Positions 1 through 9,700 of a stretch of DNA of 64,000 nucleotides are shown here, in pieces (within the stretch, counting starts at the first letter, position 1; each line of letters starts with the position of its first letter). The DNA comes from Myxococcota bacterium (GTDB lineage Bacteria; Myxococcota_A; UBA9160; SMWR01), in NCBI GenBank assembly GCA_022447545.1, contig JAKVBI010000006.1, forward strand, positions 49,688 through 113,687, read 5' to 3'. Made by a program: the position numbers and the translations under genes. Under the pieces are notes generated by a model. It did no database searches. It was not told the origin of the DNA and worked only from the letters and a program-made list of their open reading frames with translations.

Positions 1-534
1 ATCGAGGGTCGAGACTCGGAACATCTCCCCCGCACCCTCGGCGTCCAGAGCCGTGATGATGGGTGAGTGGAGCCATAGGAATCCGCGGTCCTGGAAGAAG
101 CGATGGATGGCCTGGGCAGCACTGTTCCGCACGCGGATCACAGCCCCCAGCGTGTTGGTTCGAAACCGCAAGTGACCCAGGGTGCGCAGAAACTCGAACG
201 AGTGCCGCTTCTTCTGGAGCGGGTAATCATCATCGACGTCTCCGATCAATTCGACGTCCTTGGCGTGTAACTCCACGCTCTGGCTCTTTCCAGGCGAGTC
301 GACGAGTCGGCCGCTGACGCGAAGCGCGCAGCCTGTCCGCAGCGAACGGATGCCCTCGTAGCCGGGCAGAGACGGCTCGACCACCACCTGCAATCCGGCC
401 ATGCACGAACCGTCGACCAACTCGAGAAAGCTGAGCGATTTCGAATGCCGCGCCGTCCTCACCCAGCCGAACAACTCGGTCTCCGAGTCGGCCCTCCCCT
501 GGGCCAGAACCTCTCTGACCATCTGGCGTCTCAC
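1..534 (-). CDS. asnS: Asparaginyl-tRNA synthetase, N-terminal part (cut by window edge)
   Basis: Charges tRNA-Asn with asparagine in the cytoplasm. The 178 visible residues hold the OB-fold anticodon-binding domain (about residues 15-100), then the AsnS signature YPLQKKRHSFEFLRTLGHLR and the start of the class II catalytic core, with FRVRN/VIRVRN-type and EGAGEMFRVSTLD segments typical of AsnS rather than AspRS or LysRS. The family is about 460 residues, so the C-terminal two thirds lie outside the window. The GTG start at 534 is preferred over an in-frame ATG at 522, because GGAGGAGGT lies 6 nt upstream of the GTG and 18 nt from the ATG. It lies downstream of the aldehyde dehydrogenase on the same strand with a 73-nt gap. 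Identification is secure. Confidence 0.93.
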   Translation of the reverse strand, partial: MRRQMVREVLAQGRADSETELFGWVRTARHSKSLSFLELVDGSCMAGLQVVVEPSLPGYEGIRSLRTGCALRVSGRLVDSPGKSQSVELHAKDVELIGDVDDDYPLQKKRHSFEFLRTLGHLRFRTNTLGAVIRVRNSAAQAIHRFFQDRGFLWLHSPIITALDAEGAGEMFRVSTLD

Positions 535-607
535 CTTGGGACCTCCTCCGCGCCGGATCTGCCCTAGCCCCACTTCTACAATTGCGACGGCTCACGACGC
601 CCGGGAT

Positions 608-2032
608 TCAGGGCGTCCTCACCACCATCAGGCGAACCTCGGTCATGTCCTCGATCGCGAAGCGAATACCCTCGCGCCCCAGACCGCTGTCCTTGACCCC
701 CCCGTAGGGCATGTGATCCACCCTCCACGAGGGTACATCCCCAATGACCACACCGCCGACCTCGAGTTCGTTCCAGGCACGATGGGCCCGGTATAGATCG
801 CGGGTGAAGATGCCCGCCTGAAGGCCGAATGCCGAATCGTTGACCTCCCGAAGCGCCTCATCGAAATCCGCAAAGGACGAAAGCACAGCGACCGGCCCAA
901 AGGCCTCCTGGCAGACCACGTCCTGATCGACGGGCACATCCTCCAGCAGCGTCGCTTCCAGCATCGCACCTTCGCGCCCACCGCCACACAACAGACGTGC
1001 TCCAGCTTCGATGCTGGACTGGATCCAGCCGTCCAAGCGAGCCGCCTCGCTCTCGGAAATCATCGGCCCGATGAACGTCTCGGGATCCTTGGGATCCCCC
1101 ATTTTCAATGCGCGCGTGGCCTCCACCAGTTTGTCTTTCAATACGTCGTAGATGGACTCGTGAACGAGAATCCGTTGGACCCCGATGCAACTCTGACCCG
1201 ACTGATAGAAGGCCCCGAAAACAATTCGATCGACGGCGTCGTCGAGGTCCGCATCCGAGTCCACGACGACCGCGGCATTGCCACCGAGCTCGAGCACCAC
1301 CTTCTTCTTCCCCGCCTTGGCCTTGAGGTCCCAACCCACTCCCGGGGACCCGGTGAAGCTCAACAATTTCAGTCGGTCGTCCTCACTGAACAGGGCCGCG
1401 CCATCGCGCCGGGCCGGGAGGATCGAGAACGCACCCTCGGGCAGATCCGTCTCCGCAAGCACCTCCCCGATGATGAGAGCACCAATCGGCGTCATGCTGG
1501 CCGGCTTGAGAACGAAGGGACAGCCCGCCGCGATCGCGGGAGCCACCTTGTGGGCTGCCAGATTGAGCGGAAAGTTGAAGGGGGAGATGAACGAACACGG
1601 GCCAATGGGAACCCGCTTCCACATGCCCTCGTATCCTCGGGCGCGAGCGCTGATGTCCAGCGGCATGACCTCCCCGGTGATGCGCACACTCTCCTCCGCG
1701 GCCACCCGAAACGTGTCCACCAGTCGACCGACCTCTCCGCGGGCGTCGCGGATGGGTTTGCCGGCCTCAACGCACAGGGCCTCGGCGAGCTCCTCGGAAC
1801 GCTCGCCGAAACGCCGCACGCAGTGAGCGAGTACCTCCTGCCGCTCAAAGGCCGGCAGTCGGCGCATGGCATCGGCGGCGGCGGCCGCACTGGCGATGGC
1901 TCGATCGATGGTCGCGGAATCCGCCAGCGGTACGCGGGTGGCCACCTCCCCCGTGTATTTGTCGGTGACCTCGAGATCCTGGTTCGGTGCCTCGGCTCGA
2001 TTGGCAACATAGAGGGGGTAGCTGTTCTCCAC
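608..2032 (-). CDS. NAD(P)-dependent aldehyde dehydrogenase
   Basis: Oxidises an aldehyde to the acid in the cytoplasm; the substrate cannot be read from the sequence. The 474 residues span the full ALDH fold. N153 in SPFNFPLN, K176 in FVLKPAS, catalytic base E248 in LELGGN and nucleophile C282 in SGQSCIGVQR are all present. The GQSCIGVQR form and the short N terminus resemble the NADP-glyceraldehyde-3-phosphate, lactaldehyde and phosphonoacetaldehyde dehydrogenase branch more than betaine or retinal dehydrogenases. It starts at GTG with GAGGT 7 nt upstream. It reads toward asnS but has no obvious functional link to it. Confidence 0.88.
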   Translation of the reverse strand: MENSYPLYVANRAEAPNQDLEVTDKYTGEVATRVPLADSATIDRAIASAAAAADAMRRLPAFERQEVLAHCVRRFGERSEELAEALCVEAGKPIRDARGEVGRLVDTFRVAAEESVRITGEVMPLDISARARGYEGMWKRVPIGPCSFISPFNFPLNLAAHKVAPAIAAGCPFVLKPASMTPIGALIIGEVLAETDLPEGAFSILPARRDGAALFSEDDRLKLLSFTGSPGVGWDLKAKAGKKKVVLELGGNAAVVVDSDADLDDAVDRIVFGAFYQSGQSCIGVQRILVHESIYDVLKDKLVEATRALKMGDPKDPETFIGPMISESEAARLDGWIQSSIEAGARLLCGGGREGAMLEATLLEDVPVDQDVVCQEAFGPVAVLSSFADFDEALREVNDSAFGLQAGIFTRDLYRAHRAWNELEVGGVVIGDVPSWRVDHMPYGGVKDSGLGREGIRFAIEDMTEVRLMVVRTP

Positions 2033-2246
2033 GTGGGGTACCTCGGGCCAGAGCGGCCGTAACGAGTTCGTAATTGGATGGAGGGCTGATGGTACTTCTT
2101 CCGACGGCTTTGGGACGAGAAGAGAATCCCATGAAGGCTTCGAAATCCAGGTTGACCCTCCCCTGCGAGAAACGAAGCTCCCCGAAGCGACCGCGCCGGG
2201 GGTAGAGTCGGTGACAGATCATGAAACCCCACGCGCCGGAGGCCCC

Positions 2247-3044
2247 GTGAACGAACCGCCCATCCGAGTCGGCAGCATTCTCTACACCCTGGTGGACCCG
2301 AACCGAGGTCACGAAGCGGCTTACAACCGCTGGTACGAGCGCGACCACTTCTACGCTGGCTGCATGATCGGCCCGTGGTTGTTCTCGGGCCGTCGATTCG
2401 TAGCCACGCGCGAGCTCAAGGATCTGCGCTTCCCCGAGCAGAACCCCGTGGCCCAACCGGGCACGGGCTCATATCTGGCCATCTACTGGGTACTCGAAGG
2501 CCACGAGGACGAGCACTTCCAGTGGGCCAGCGAGCAGGTCCACTGGCTCTACGACCATGGACGCGGATTTGCAGAGCGAAGCCACGTTCATACGGTGCTG
2601 TTCGACCACCAAACGACCCGGTATCGCGAAGCAGATCCCGTCCCCCTGGCCCTGGCTCTGGACCATCCCTATCGGGGCCTCGTGAGTGTGTTTCTCGATC
2701 GTGCAGAGGGGGTCGACCCTGCGGAACTCGACGCCTGGCTGGACCAGGAGGGGTTGCCCGGGAACCTCACGGGGACCGGAGTCGCCAGCGCGGCCAGCTT
2801 CGCACCGAGGCCTCGCGAGGGCGACGTCACCCAGAACGCTCCCATGGATCTCGGTAGCCTGCCTGGAGGTCCCGAGCGCAGCCTTCAGTTGTTCTTCCTG
2901 GAGACCGATCCTCGCGAAATCTGGGACACCTTCCTCGCCTATGGGGACCAGATCGCTGCTTCCGGCCTTGCCACGCTGGCTCTGGCCGCTCCGTTCCTCC
3001 CCACGATCCCGGGCACCGACCGCTATACCGATGAACTCTGGTAG
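2247..3044 (+). CDS. Conserved-looking protein of unknown function, possible alpha/beta-barrel fold
   Basis: I do not recognise a named family. The product is about 265 residues, soluble, with no signal peptide or membrane segment. The N-terminal part (RVGSILYTLVDPN ... YNRWYERDHFYAG) has the strand-loop-helix look of dimeric ferredoxin-like barrel proteins that begin 'xxxYN.WY...H', and a second, weaker repeat appears after residue 130 (HPYRGLVSVFLDRAEGVD). That reading is inference. GTG 2247 has GGAGG 4 nt upstream; an in-frame GTG at 2211 would add 12 residues. The gene is divergent from the aldehyde dehydrogenase (gap about 180-210 nt). Confidence 0.7.
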   Translation: MNEPPIRVGSILYTLVDPNRGHEAAYNRWYERDHFYAGCMIGPWLFSGRRFVATRELKDLRFPEQNPVAQPGTGSYLAIYWVLEGHEDEHFQWASEQVHWLYDHGRGFAERSHVHTVLFDHQTTRYREADPVPLALALDHPYRGLVSVFLDRAEGVDPAELDAWLDQEGLPGNLTGTGVASAASFAPRPREGDVTQNAPMDLGSLPGGPERSLQLFFLETDPREIWDTFLAYGDQIAASGLATLALAAPFLPTIPGTDRYTDELW

Positions 3045-3134
3045 GAGGCTCACGGATTCGCGGCCCTTGGCCAATCTGCCAACCGCAAGAAGCGTGGGGT
3101 AGCTGAAGGAGGAAACCGCGGAGATACTCTCGCC

Positions 3135-4787
3135 ATGAGCGCCGGTAGCTCCGCCCCGTCCCGCTGGCTGTTCGGTCCGATCCCGGATCTGTTCCTGGGC
3201 TGTGGCCTGGCCTACATGGTCATCTTTCTGATCCTTTGCATGGCGGGACCCGAGTTGCGCACGGTGGCCCCGCTGGCGCTGATCCCCCTGTTCAGTCTGT
3301 TCACCAGCTCGCCCCACTATGGGGCGACGCTGCTGCGGGTCTACGAGCGCCGGGAGGAGCGCCGAGCCTACGCGATCTTCGCGGTCTGGCTCACGGTGGC
3401 ACTGGCCGGGATGTTCTTGTGGGGCCTTCAGAGTGCCCTGGTGGGCTCTTGGATTCTGACCGTGTATCTGACCTGGAGCCCCTGGCACTACAGCGGTCAG
3501 AACTACGGCATCACCATGATGTTTCTCCGCCGCCGGGGCATTCCCACGGACGACCGGCTGCAACGACTGCTGTACACCTCCTTCCTCCTTTCCTTCCTAC
3601 TCACCTTCTTCGCCCTCCACGGCCAGGACCCGGTCACCTCCTACGCACCTCAGGGCATCTCGGGGGAGGTCTTCCAGTTGCGGCCACTGGGAATCTCGGG
3701 CCCATGGCTCGATTTTGGCATGTCGATCACGGGGCTTGCCTACGCGGGGGTGATCCTGACCCTCGCCCTCCAATTGTTGCGTCGGGCGCCGGCCCGGGAC
3801 CTGATTCCCGTGGGACTCCTGATTGGCATGCAGGCACTCTGGTTCTCAGCTCCTGCACTCTCCCGCCACTGGGGCCTGCTCGGAGGCCTCGAACCCTTCT
3901 CCGTCGAGCACGCCGGCTATGCGTTCGTCTGGATCGCCACGGGACACGCGATCCAATACCTATGGATCACCGCCTACTACGCCCGCACCTCGGGACGCGC
4001 GGATTCCAATGCACGCTTCTACCTCAAGGCACTCCTGGCCGGAGTATCCCTGTGGACCCTGCCCGCGCTGTTGTTCGCTCCGGGCCTGCTCGGCCAACTG
4101 CCCTACGACGCTGGCCTGGGGGTCCTCGTCGCCTCGATGGTCAACCTCCACCACTTCATCCTCGACGGCGCCATCTGGAAGCTGCGCGATGGACGGATTG
4201 CCAGCATCCTGATTCGGAGTGTCGAGGCTCCCGCTGGGCCCGACGCTCGCCGTCACGTATTGGCGTGGGGCCTGATCGGGGCCGGAGGCATCCTCTCGGT
4301 CGTCGTCACCGTGACCTTCGTGGTCGAAGATGAATGGGGATTTCGGCGCGCCTTCCAGCGCGGCGATCTCGCCCGGGCCGAGAAGGCGGTGGAACGCCTC
4401 GTCTGGGTCGGACACGACAGCCCCGAATATCACTTCAAGCTCGGTCGCGAGCACGCGAAGGACGGAGACTTCACGTCCGCGAGAACGCGAATCGATCAGA
4501 GCCTCGCACTCCAACCCACCTTCAAGTCCCTCGTATTGAGCGCCCGACTCCACGAAGCGGACCGGAATTGGCAGGCAGCCGCCGACGACTACACCCACGC
4601 CCTGACCCTCGACCCCCTCCCGGCCACTGTCAACTACCGGGCAGGACTCACGTGGCTGGAAGTGGGAGATGTGGTCCGCGCTCGGCCGTATCTCCGAAAC
4701 GCCGTGCGACTGGCCCCGAACAACCCCAAGTTCCTCGAAGCCCTGGGACGTGCCCAGGGTGCGATCACGGATGCGCCCTCCGGTTGA
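3135..4787 (+). CDS. Polytopic His-rich membrane protein with C-terminal TPR domain
   Basis: A 550-residue protein of unknown function. Residues 10-390 carry about ten hydrophobic segments; residues about 400-545 form TPR-like helical repeats (AEKAVERLVWVGHDSPEYHF, ARTRIDQSLALQPTF, AAADDYTHALTLDP, ARPYLRNAVRLAPNNP). Histidines recur at helix ends: H61 (SSPHYG), H118 (SPWHYSGQNYG), H259 and H271 (VEHAGYAF, GHAIQYLW), H339-H340 (NLHHFILDGAIWKLR). This pattern suggests a membrane metal site, as in diiron desaturases or Brp/Blh carotene dioxygenases, but no exact HxxHH box is seen. It is convergent with the SGNH-TPR gene. The ATG at 3135 has AGGAGG about 20 nt upstream, too far for a normal ribosome site, so initiation is unclear. 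Confidence 0.8.
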   Translation: MSAGSSAPSRWLFGPIPDLFLGCGLAYMVIFLILCMAGPELRTVAPLALIPLFSLFTSSPHYGATLLRVYERREERRAYAIFAVWLTVALAGMFLWGLQSALVGSWILTVYLTWSPWHYSGQNYGITMMFLRRRGIPTDDRLQRLLYTSFLLSFLLTFFALHGQDPVTSYAPQGISGEVFQLRPLGISGPWLDFGMSITGLAYAGVILTLALQLLRRAPARDLIPVGLLIGMQALWFSAPALSRHWGLLGGLEPFSVEHAGYAFVWIATGHAIQYLWITAYYARTSGRADSNARFYLKALLAGVSLWTLPALLFAPGLLGQLPYDAGLGVLVASMVNLHHFILDGAIWKLRDGRIASILIRSVEAPAGPDARRHVLAWGLIGAGGILSVVVTVTFVVEDEWGFRRAFQRGDLARAEKAVERLVWVGHDSPEYHFKLGREHAKDGDFTSARTRIDQSLALQPTFKSLVLSARLHEADRNWQAAADDYTHALTLDPLPATVNYRAGLTWLEVGDVVRARPYLRNAVRLAPNNPKFLEALGRAQGAITDAPSG

Positions 4788-4910
4788 TCCCCGGAGAAGT
4801 TCCTTCCAGCCAGTCCCTTCCAGCCGCCGGGCCTGGGCTTCCAGACCGACGACCTCCGCGGAATCGAGGAACGCCCCAAAGAACGAAGATCGGCCGGAGC
4901 ACGACGAGCC

Positions 4911-6692
4911 TCAGCGCTCGGCATCCTCCGCTCGCGAAGCCACCGCGAACTCACGAAAAAACGATAACGGCATGGCCGGCGCCTCCATGAGCCGAATCAT
5001 CTCCGCGTAGGCACGATAGATGTCCTCCGCCTCGGCAGGGGTGTATTGCTCCTCCAGTCGACCCAAGCGTTCGGCTCTCAGCATGCGACGATAGGGGGTC
5101 ACGATCTGCATGACTTTGGCGACTTCGGACCGCACACGGGTCAAGCGACGACGACGTTCCGGAGTGGCCCGCGGCAGCTCCCGATCGATCGCCCGCCACA
5201 AACGCTGGGCCAGTCCATCCAGGTGGTCGTACTGGCGCATGACCAGGAACTGGTTGAAGAGCCCCCTCAGCACGGAAACCTGTTCCTCGACGTCGGCAGG
5301 AATCTCGATTCGCACGTCACCAGGTGCCAAAGCCGGAGCTTCCGGGAGAAGCTTTCGGGTATCGAGAAGGGTCACGACCTCGTGGGCGATCCGCTCGTTG
5401 GCAGCAGCAGTCGGATGCACGTAGTCCACGAAGAACTCGAATCCGGGCACGCCCAGTGGAGCGCTCTGCTGGAAGAGATCCGCCAGGTCGATGAACGCAA
5501 CCCCCCGTTCATGCGCAAGATCCCGCAGCCGGCCATCGAACACGGAACGGAATGGATACGCGTCGTGCTCCAGCGCTTCTAGAAAGGCCTCACGAACGCC
5601 CTCGGAACGTTCGGCCCTCAATCGAGCAAGACCCAACTCGTACCAGCCCTCGGCGTAGTTGGGATCGATGGCAACGGATCTCTCGAGTGCATCGACGGCC
5701 TCGTCGGCACGCCCCGCCTCCAGAGCGAGCACTCCAGACGAAAATGCTTTCTGCCAGGCCACACGCTGTTCGAGTCCGAGAGACGGGTCGTGGCGGGAAA
5801 CGTTGGGACGCCAGTCTCTCAAATTGACCGGGACACCCAGAACGAGCACGGGAACGCCCCGCTTCTGAGCAATGTCCAGCATGGAGCCGACGTTGAATTC
5901 GTAGTGGTCCCCGGTTGCCTCGTACTGTCGGGCATCGGTCCACTGTCGCGAGGCTCGACCGAAAGCAAAGCTCAACCGGTTGACGACCTGATCCCGCTGG
6001 CCATAACTCGCGACGTCGATGGACACGGGCGGCTGCCAGTGGCGTCGAATTCGATTCATCAAACGCGAGATGGCCAGCCGCGCCGGACCCTCGTCACGGT
6101 CGAGTGCCGACCCCGCATACACCAGATCTTCGAGAAACTCGTTGTTTCCGGTGTAGAGAATCACCAGGTCCGGTTCGTAATCGACGATCTCGTCGAACAC
6201 CAACTTGACCCGATGGCTCGCATAGGTGTGTCCCGCCGCATTGACAACTTCCACGCGAGTCGTCGGCAGCATGCGCGAAAGTTTCCGAGACAGCAGGCCC
6301 GGGAACGACTCACTGCTCTTGTGGGGCCAACCTGCCGCCGCAGACCCTCCCACAACGAACACCCGATAGATGCCGGGAGTCTTCCGAGCGGCGAAACGTT
6401 CAGCGTTGGAGATCCAGTGGTAGGGGGTGCGGACGTATTCCGTCGCGCCAGGCTCCAGATCAAAAACAGGCACACGGTTGTGGACCCGCACGAACGGGTT
6501 GCGGGATTCCGGGCGGCTGGCGAGCCAACGCTCCAGCCCCCATTCGAGCCCCCGAGCCGCGACCTCCATGCCCAACAGGGCAAGGCACCCCGTGAGAACG
6601 ACGAACAGCAACCGTTTGCCACGGGACGGACCCGACCCGCCCGCCTCAGCGTGGGAAGCGTTCGGTTTCACTTCGGTTTTCGGCCGAGCCAT
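4911..6692 (-). CDS. SGNH/GDSL-type hydrolase with TPR insertion, membrane anchored
   Basis: Probable esterase or deacetylase acting at the envelope. From the ATG at 6692 it is 593 residues: one N-terminal membrane anchor (about 27-48), then block I GGSAAAGWP with likely nucleophile S117, a Gly block NAAGHTYAS, the Asn block YTGNNEFLE (N183/N184), and the DxxH block FVDYVHPTAA near residue 420. Between the Asn and His blocks lies a TPR-like insert (SSGVLALEAGRADEAVDALE, AIDPNYAEGWYELGLARLRA). The C-terminal 130 residues are helical and unassigned. An upstream in-frame ATG at 6740 is less likely because a -10-like TATCAT lies between the two starts. Convergent with the membrane-TPR gene; the 123-nt gap holds only a CCTTCCAGCC direct repeat. 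Confidence 0.85.
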   Translation of the reverse strand: MARPKTEVKPNASHAEAGGSGPSRGKRLLFVVLTGCLALLGMEVAARGLEWGLERWLASRPESRNPFVRVHNRVPVFDLEPGATEYVRTPYHWISNAERFAARKTPGIYRVFVVGGSAAAGWPHKSSESFPGLLSRKLSRMLPTTRVEVVNAAGHTYASHRVKLVFDEIVDYEPDLVILYTGNNEFLEDLVYAGSALDRDEGPARLAISRLMNRIRRHWQPPVSIDVASYGQRDQVVNRLSFAFGRASRQWTDARQYEATGDHYEFNVGSMLDIAQKRGVPVLVLGVPVNLRDWRPNVSRHDPSLGLEQRVAWQKAFSSGVLALEAGRADEAVDALERSVAIDPNYAEGWYELGLARLRAERSEGVREAFLEALEHDAYPFRSVFDGRLRDLAHERGVAFIDLADLFQQSAPLGVPGFEFFVDYVHPTAAANERIAHEVVTLLDTRKLLPEAPALAPGDVRIEIPADVEEQVSVLRGLFNQFLVMRQYDHLDGLAQRLWRAIDRELPRATPERRRRLTRVRSEVAKVMQIVTPYRRMLRAERLGRLEEQYTPAEAEDIYRAYAEMIRLMEAPAMPLSFFREFAVASRAEDAER

Positions 6693-6704
6693 TGCAAGAC
6701 TCGA

Positions 6705-6710
6705 ATGATA
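6705..6710 (-). promoter_or_regulatory. Candidate -10 box for the SGNH-TPR gene
   Basis: On the minus strand this reads TATCAT (5 of 6 to TATAAT) with 12 nt to the ATG at 6692. No clear -35 is seen and there is no Shine-Dalgarno sequence before the ATG, so a short-leader transcript is possible. Motif inspection only. Confidence 0.3.
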
Positions 6711-6741
6711 CCCCCGTGGCGCGTGAGATCCGAAACCCATC

Positions 6742-6761
6742 CCCCAGGCGCTCGCCTGGGG
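6742..6761 (-). terminator. Stem-loop after addA
   Basis: CCCCAGGCG pairs perfectly with CGCCTGGGG (nine complementary bases; realistically eight pairs and a GCTC-type tetraloop). It begins 4 nt past the addA stop codon. No U-tract follows on the minus strand, so it may be a weak or factor-assisted terminator, or an mRNA 3'-end stabiliser. Confidence 0.45.
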
Positions 6762-6764
6762 AGG

Positions 6765-9700
6765 TCAGTCCGAGGCGCCGCTCACGGCGATTACCCGATC
6801 GCGAGCGAGAAACCAGACCTCGAAGCGCGGCGTATAGGAAAGCCCCAGAGAATCGCGAAGCGCGCGCTGATACACGGCACCCTGAGCCGCATGGGCGGCC
6901 GCCCGATCTTCAAGAACCTCGTCGTCGGGAGCCTCGGTCTTGTAATCGACGACCACGCACTCGTCGGTCTCGGGGTCGCGATAGACGAGATCCACGGCGC
7001 CCGACACGAACCCCACCGCAGCCTCCTCGCGCCGCGAACCCTCCAACCCTTCGACGGGAAGCAGAACCGGCAACTCTCGGGCCACCACTCGTGGAGCCAG
7101 TTCGCTCAAGCGCTGGGCCAGGGATCCCCGAGCAAACCGCTCCCAGATCGCGTGCGCGTGTGCCCGTGCCTCCTCCAGCGCAGCCCCCTCCAACAACCCC
7201 GTCAGGATCTCATTCAGATGCTCCGTGCCCCTGTTCAGCCAGCCCTGGCTGTCCTCCGACGCTTCACCCTCCGCCGGTCCGAATTCGCCGAAGTCTGCCC
7301 CCTCCAACACACGGTGGATGGCAGTCCCCACACACCGCGCCACGTTGGGCGCCACCGGACCCGAGGCCCACGGCGCCTCGCCGTCCACCCACCCTGCCCG
7401 TTCCGCTCGTGCTTCCCTTTCTCGCTCGCGTTCCGCATCCGATGCGTGCTCAGCGGTGGGACGCTCCATACGAGCTTTTGCGTCGGCTCGGGCATCGGCG
7501 AGTCGGGCAGACTGCTTCTCGACTTCTGTTCTCGACACCCGCGCTTCACTGGGATCACCAGTGGCCGTCGCGAGGTCGAGCGGCAGCGGGTCCAGGGCCG
7601 GGAAGACCCAGAGCACCCCGTGCGAGTCCTCGACGCGATCCGTGCCCAACGCCGAGGCCTCGGCCATTCGGTCGGCCAGTGGCCCGTCGACCGCGCCACG
7701 CGCCTCGAGCAGGGAGATCAGCTGTCCCTCCAAATTTTTGCGTTGGTAGTCCGGCCAGACTCCAGAGACCACCAGACGATCTCGAGCCCGCGTCATGGCG
7801 ACGTAGAGCAAGCGCACCCGCTCGGCCTCGCTCGCCGCTTTGCGCGCAGCCTCCACGTCCGCCCAGCCCAAAGTGGGCGCTCCCAACAGCTTGTACTCAG
7901 TCCTGCCCCGGATGCGTCCCACGCAGGAACCGTCGCGGTTGACCGAACTACTGCCCTTGTGGGCCTGGACCAGGTACACGTACGGAAAGTCGAGCCCTTT
8001 GGCGACGTGGCACGTCAATACGCTCACCGCATCATCGAGTTCGTCGCGGGGACGTGCGTCGCCAGACACCTCCCCCAACGCGGTGGCGTGCAGGAGACGT
8101 CGGACCAGCATCGCCGGCTCCACGCCCTCGGCCAGATCTTCCGCCAACTCGCGAAAGAAGCGGTCGAGGTTCGCGCTGCGCCAGGTCCCCAGGTAGCGGG
8201 AGGCTTCGCTGACTTCGAACAATGTCGCTTCTCGCAACCACTCCACGAATCGATCTCCCGGATCGCAAAGGAACCGCTCGCGCGCACGAGCCAGGGTCAC
8301 CAGAGCGGCGATCAGGTTGTGGTGCCAGCCCGCCACTCGATCGATGCCTGGAACCTCCGCTGGCAGAGCCCCCGCCACCTGCTCGATCACACCCGCCAAC
8401 TCCACCAAGCCCGGATCCCCTTCGCCGTACAGTGAGCCTGCGCGATCGGGTAGGTCGTGGGCCCAGAGCGCAATGAGAGCGGCGTCGGGAACCCCCACCG
8501 CGGAACCGCGCAACCAGGTCAGCAGAGCCAGATGGTCGTTGGGATCGAACACACTCGCCACCAGCGCGGTGGCTTCGATGATCTCGCGGCGCTTGTAATA
8601 GCTGGTGTCGCCTGCCACGTGGTAGGGGATGCCTGCATTTCGCAGGGCCTCGAGGTAGATCTCCCAGTCCCCCCGACTGCGGAACAACAGCGCACAATCC
8701 TTCCAGGACACGCCATGGGTGTCGTGAAGATCTCGCAAGTCCTTGGCGAGGGCCCGGGCCTCGAGGTTTGCGGCATCTCGGGCCGTGATCGGCTGGGGGG
8801 TGCGCTCGCCCGCGTCCCAACCCGACAGCACCCAGTGCTCGACGCTCAACCGCCGACCCATCGGTGCCAACGATGCTGCGGCCCGTTTGGGACTGGCCAG
8901 CAACGGCTGGAAGGCCGGTTGCACACCGGCCGACTCCTGCATGACCGGCTCGACGGAACACTCGACCTCGTCGAGGATGAGAGGTAGCGAGCGATAGTTG
9001 ACCGACAAACGCTCGAGCCTCCCACCCGCCGCCGACAGTTCCCCCGCAAAGGCTTCGAAGGCCGCCAGGTCCGCACGGCGCCAGGCATAGATGGACTGCT
9101 TCGGATCTCCCACCAGCAGGAGCCCGGGCCGCTGGCTCGCCTCGCCCACCAGTGCCAACTCGCGCACGATGTCGTATTGCAGGGGATCGGTGTCCTGAAA
9201 CTCGTCCACCAGTAGCTGGTCGATCCCCGTTCGAATGCGCGCCGCCACCTCGGGGGAACCACGCAGTAGATTGCGAGCCTCCAGCAACAGCGACTCGAAG
9301 GAAATGACTCCACGAGTCCTCAACTCCGACTCCACTTCGCCAAGCAGGCCGGCCACCACCGGGCGCGCCCGGACCAGCAACTCGGGGTCGAGACGGCGCA
9401 ACGATTCCAAGCACCGACGGAGTTCGGCGGCCAGGGGCGCCAGATCGGCAGTGCGACCGCCGAGGGCGGCCCGCTCGCCCTGGTTGTAGCCTTCCCGGCT
9501 CCAGGTGCGCAGACGGTCGAGATCCCCCTTCTCCCAGTTCTCCGAGAGCCACCGAACCGAACCGATGAGCGCTTCTGGCCCCTCGAGAGCATCGCGCAGG
9601 CGCTGGACCTCGTTACGTGTTTGGTCCACCAGCGCATCGACCCGTTGAGTCTTGGCCGCACGGGAGACACCGCGGAGATCTTCACCCACGCACTGCCGGA

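Noticed and set aside
4802-4826. CCTTCCAGCC tandem repeat in the convergent gap after the membrane-TPR gene
   Set aside because: Only two copies of a low-complexity word; no symmetry or neighbouring signal to give it meaning.
5790-8435. An 881-codon plus-strand open frame opposite the SGNH and addA genes
   Set aside because: It is antisense to two genes with clear motifs; long mirror frames are expected in GC-rich DNA and this one is rich in Arg, Pro and His with no domain.
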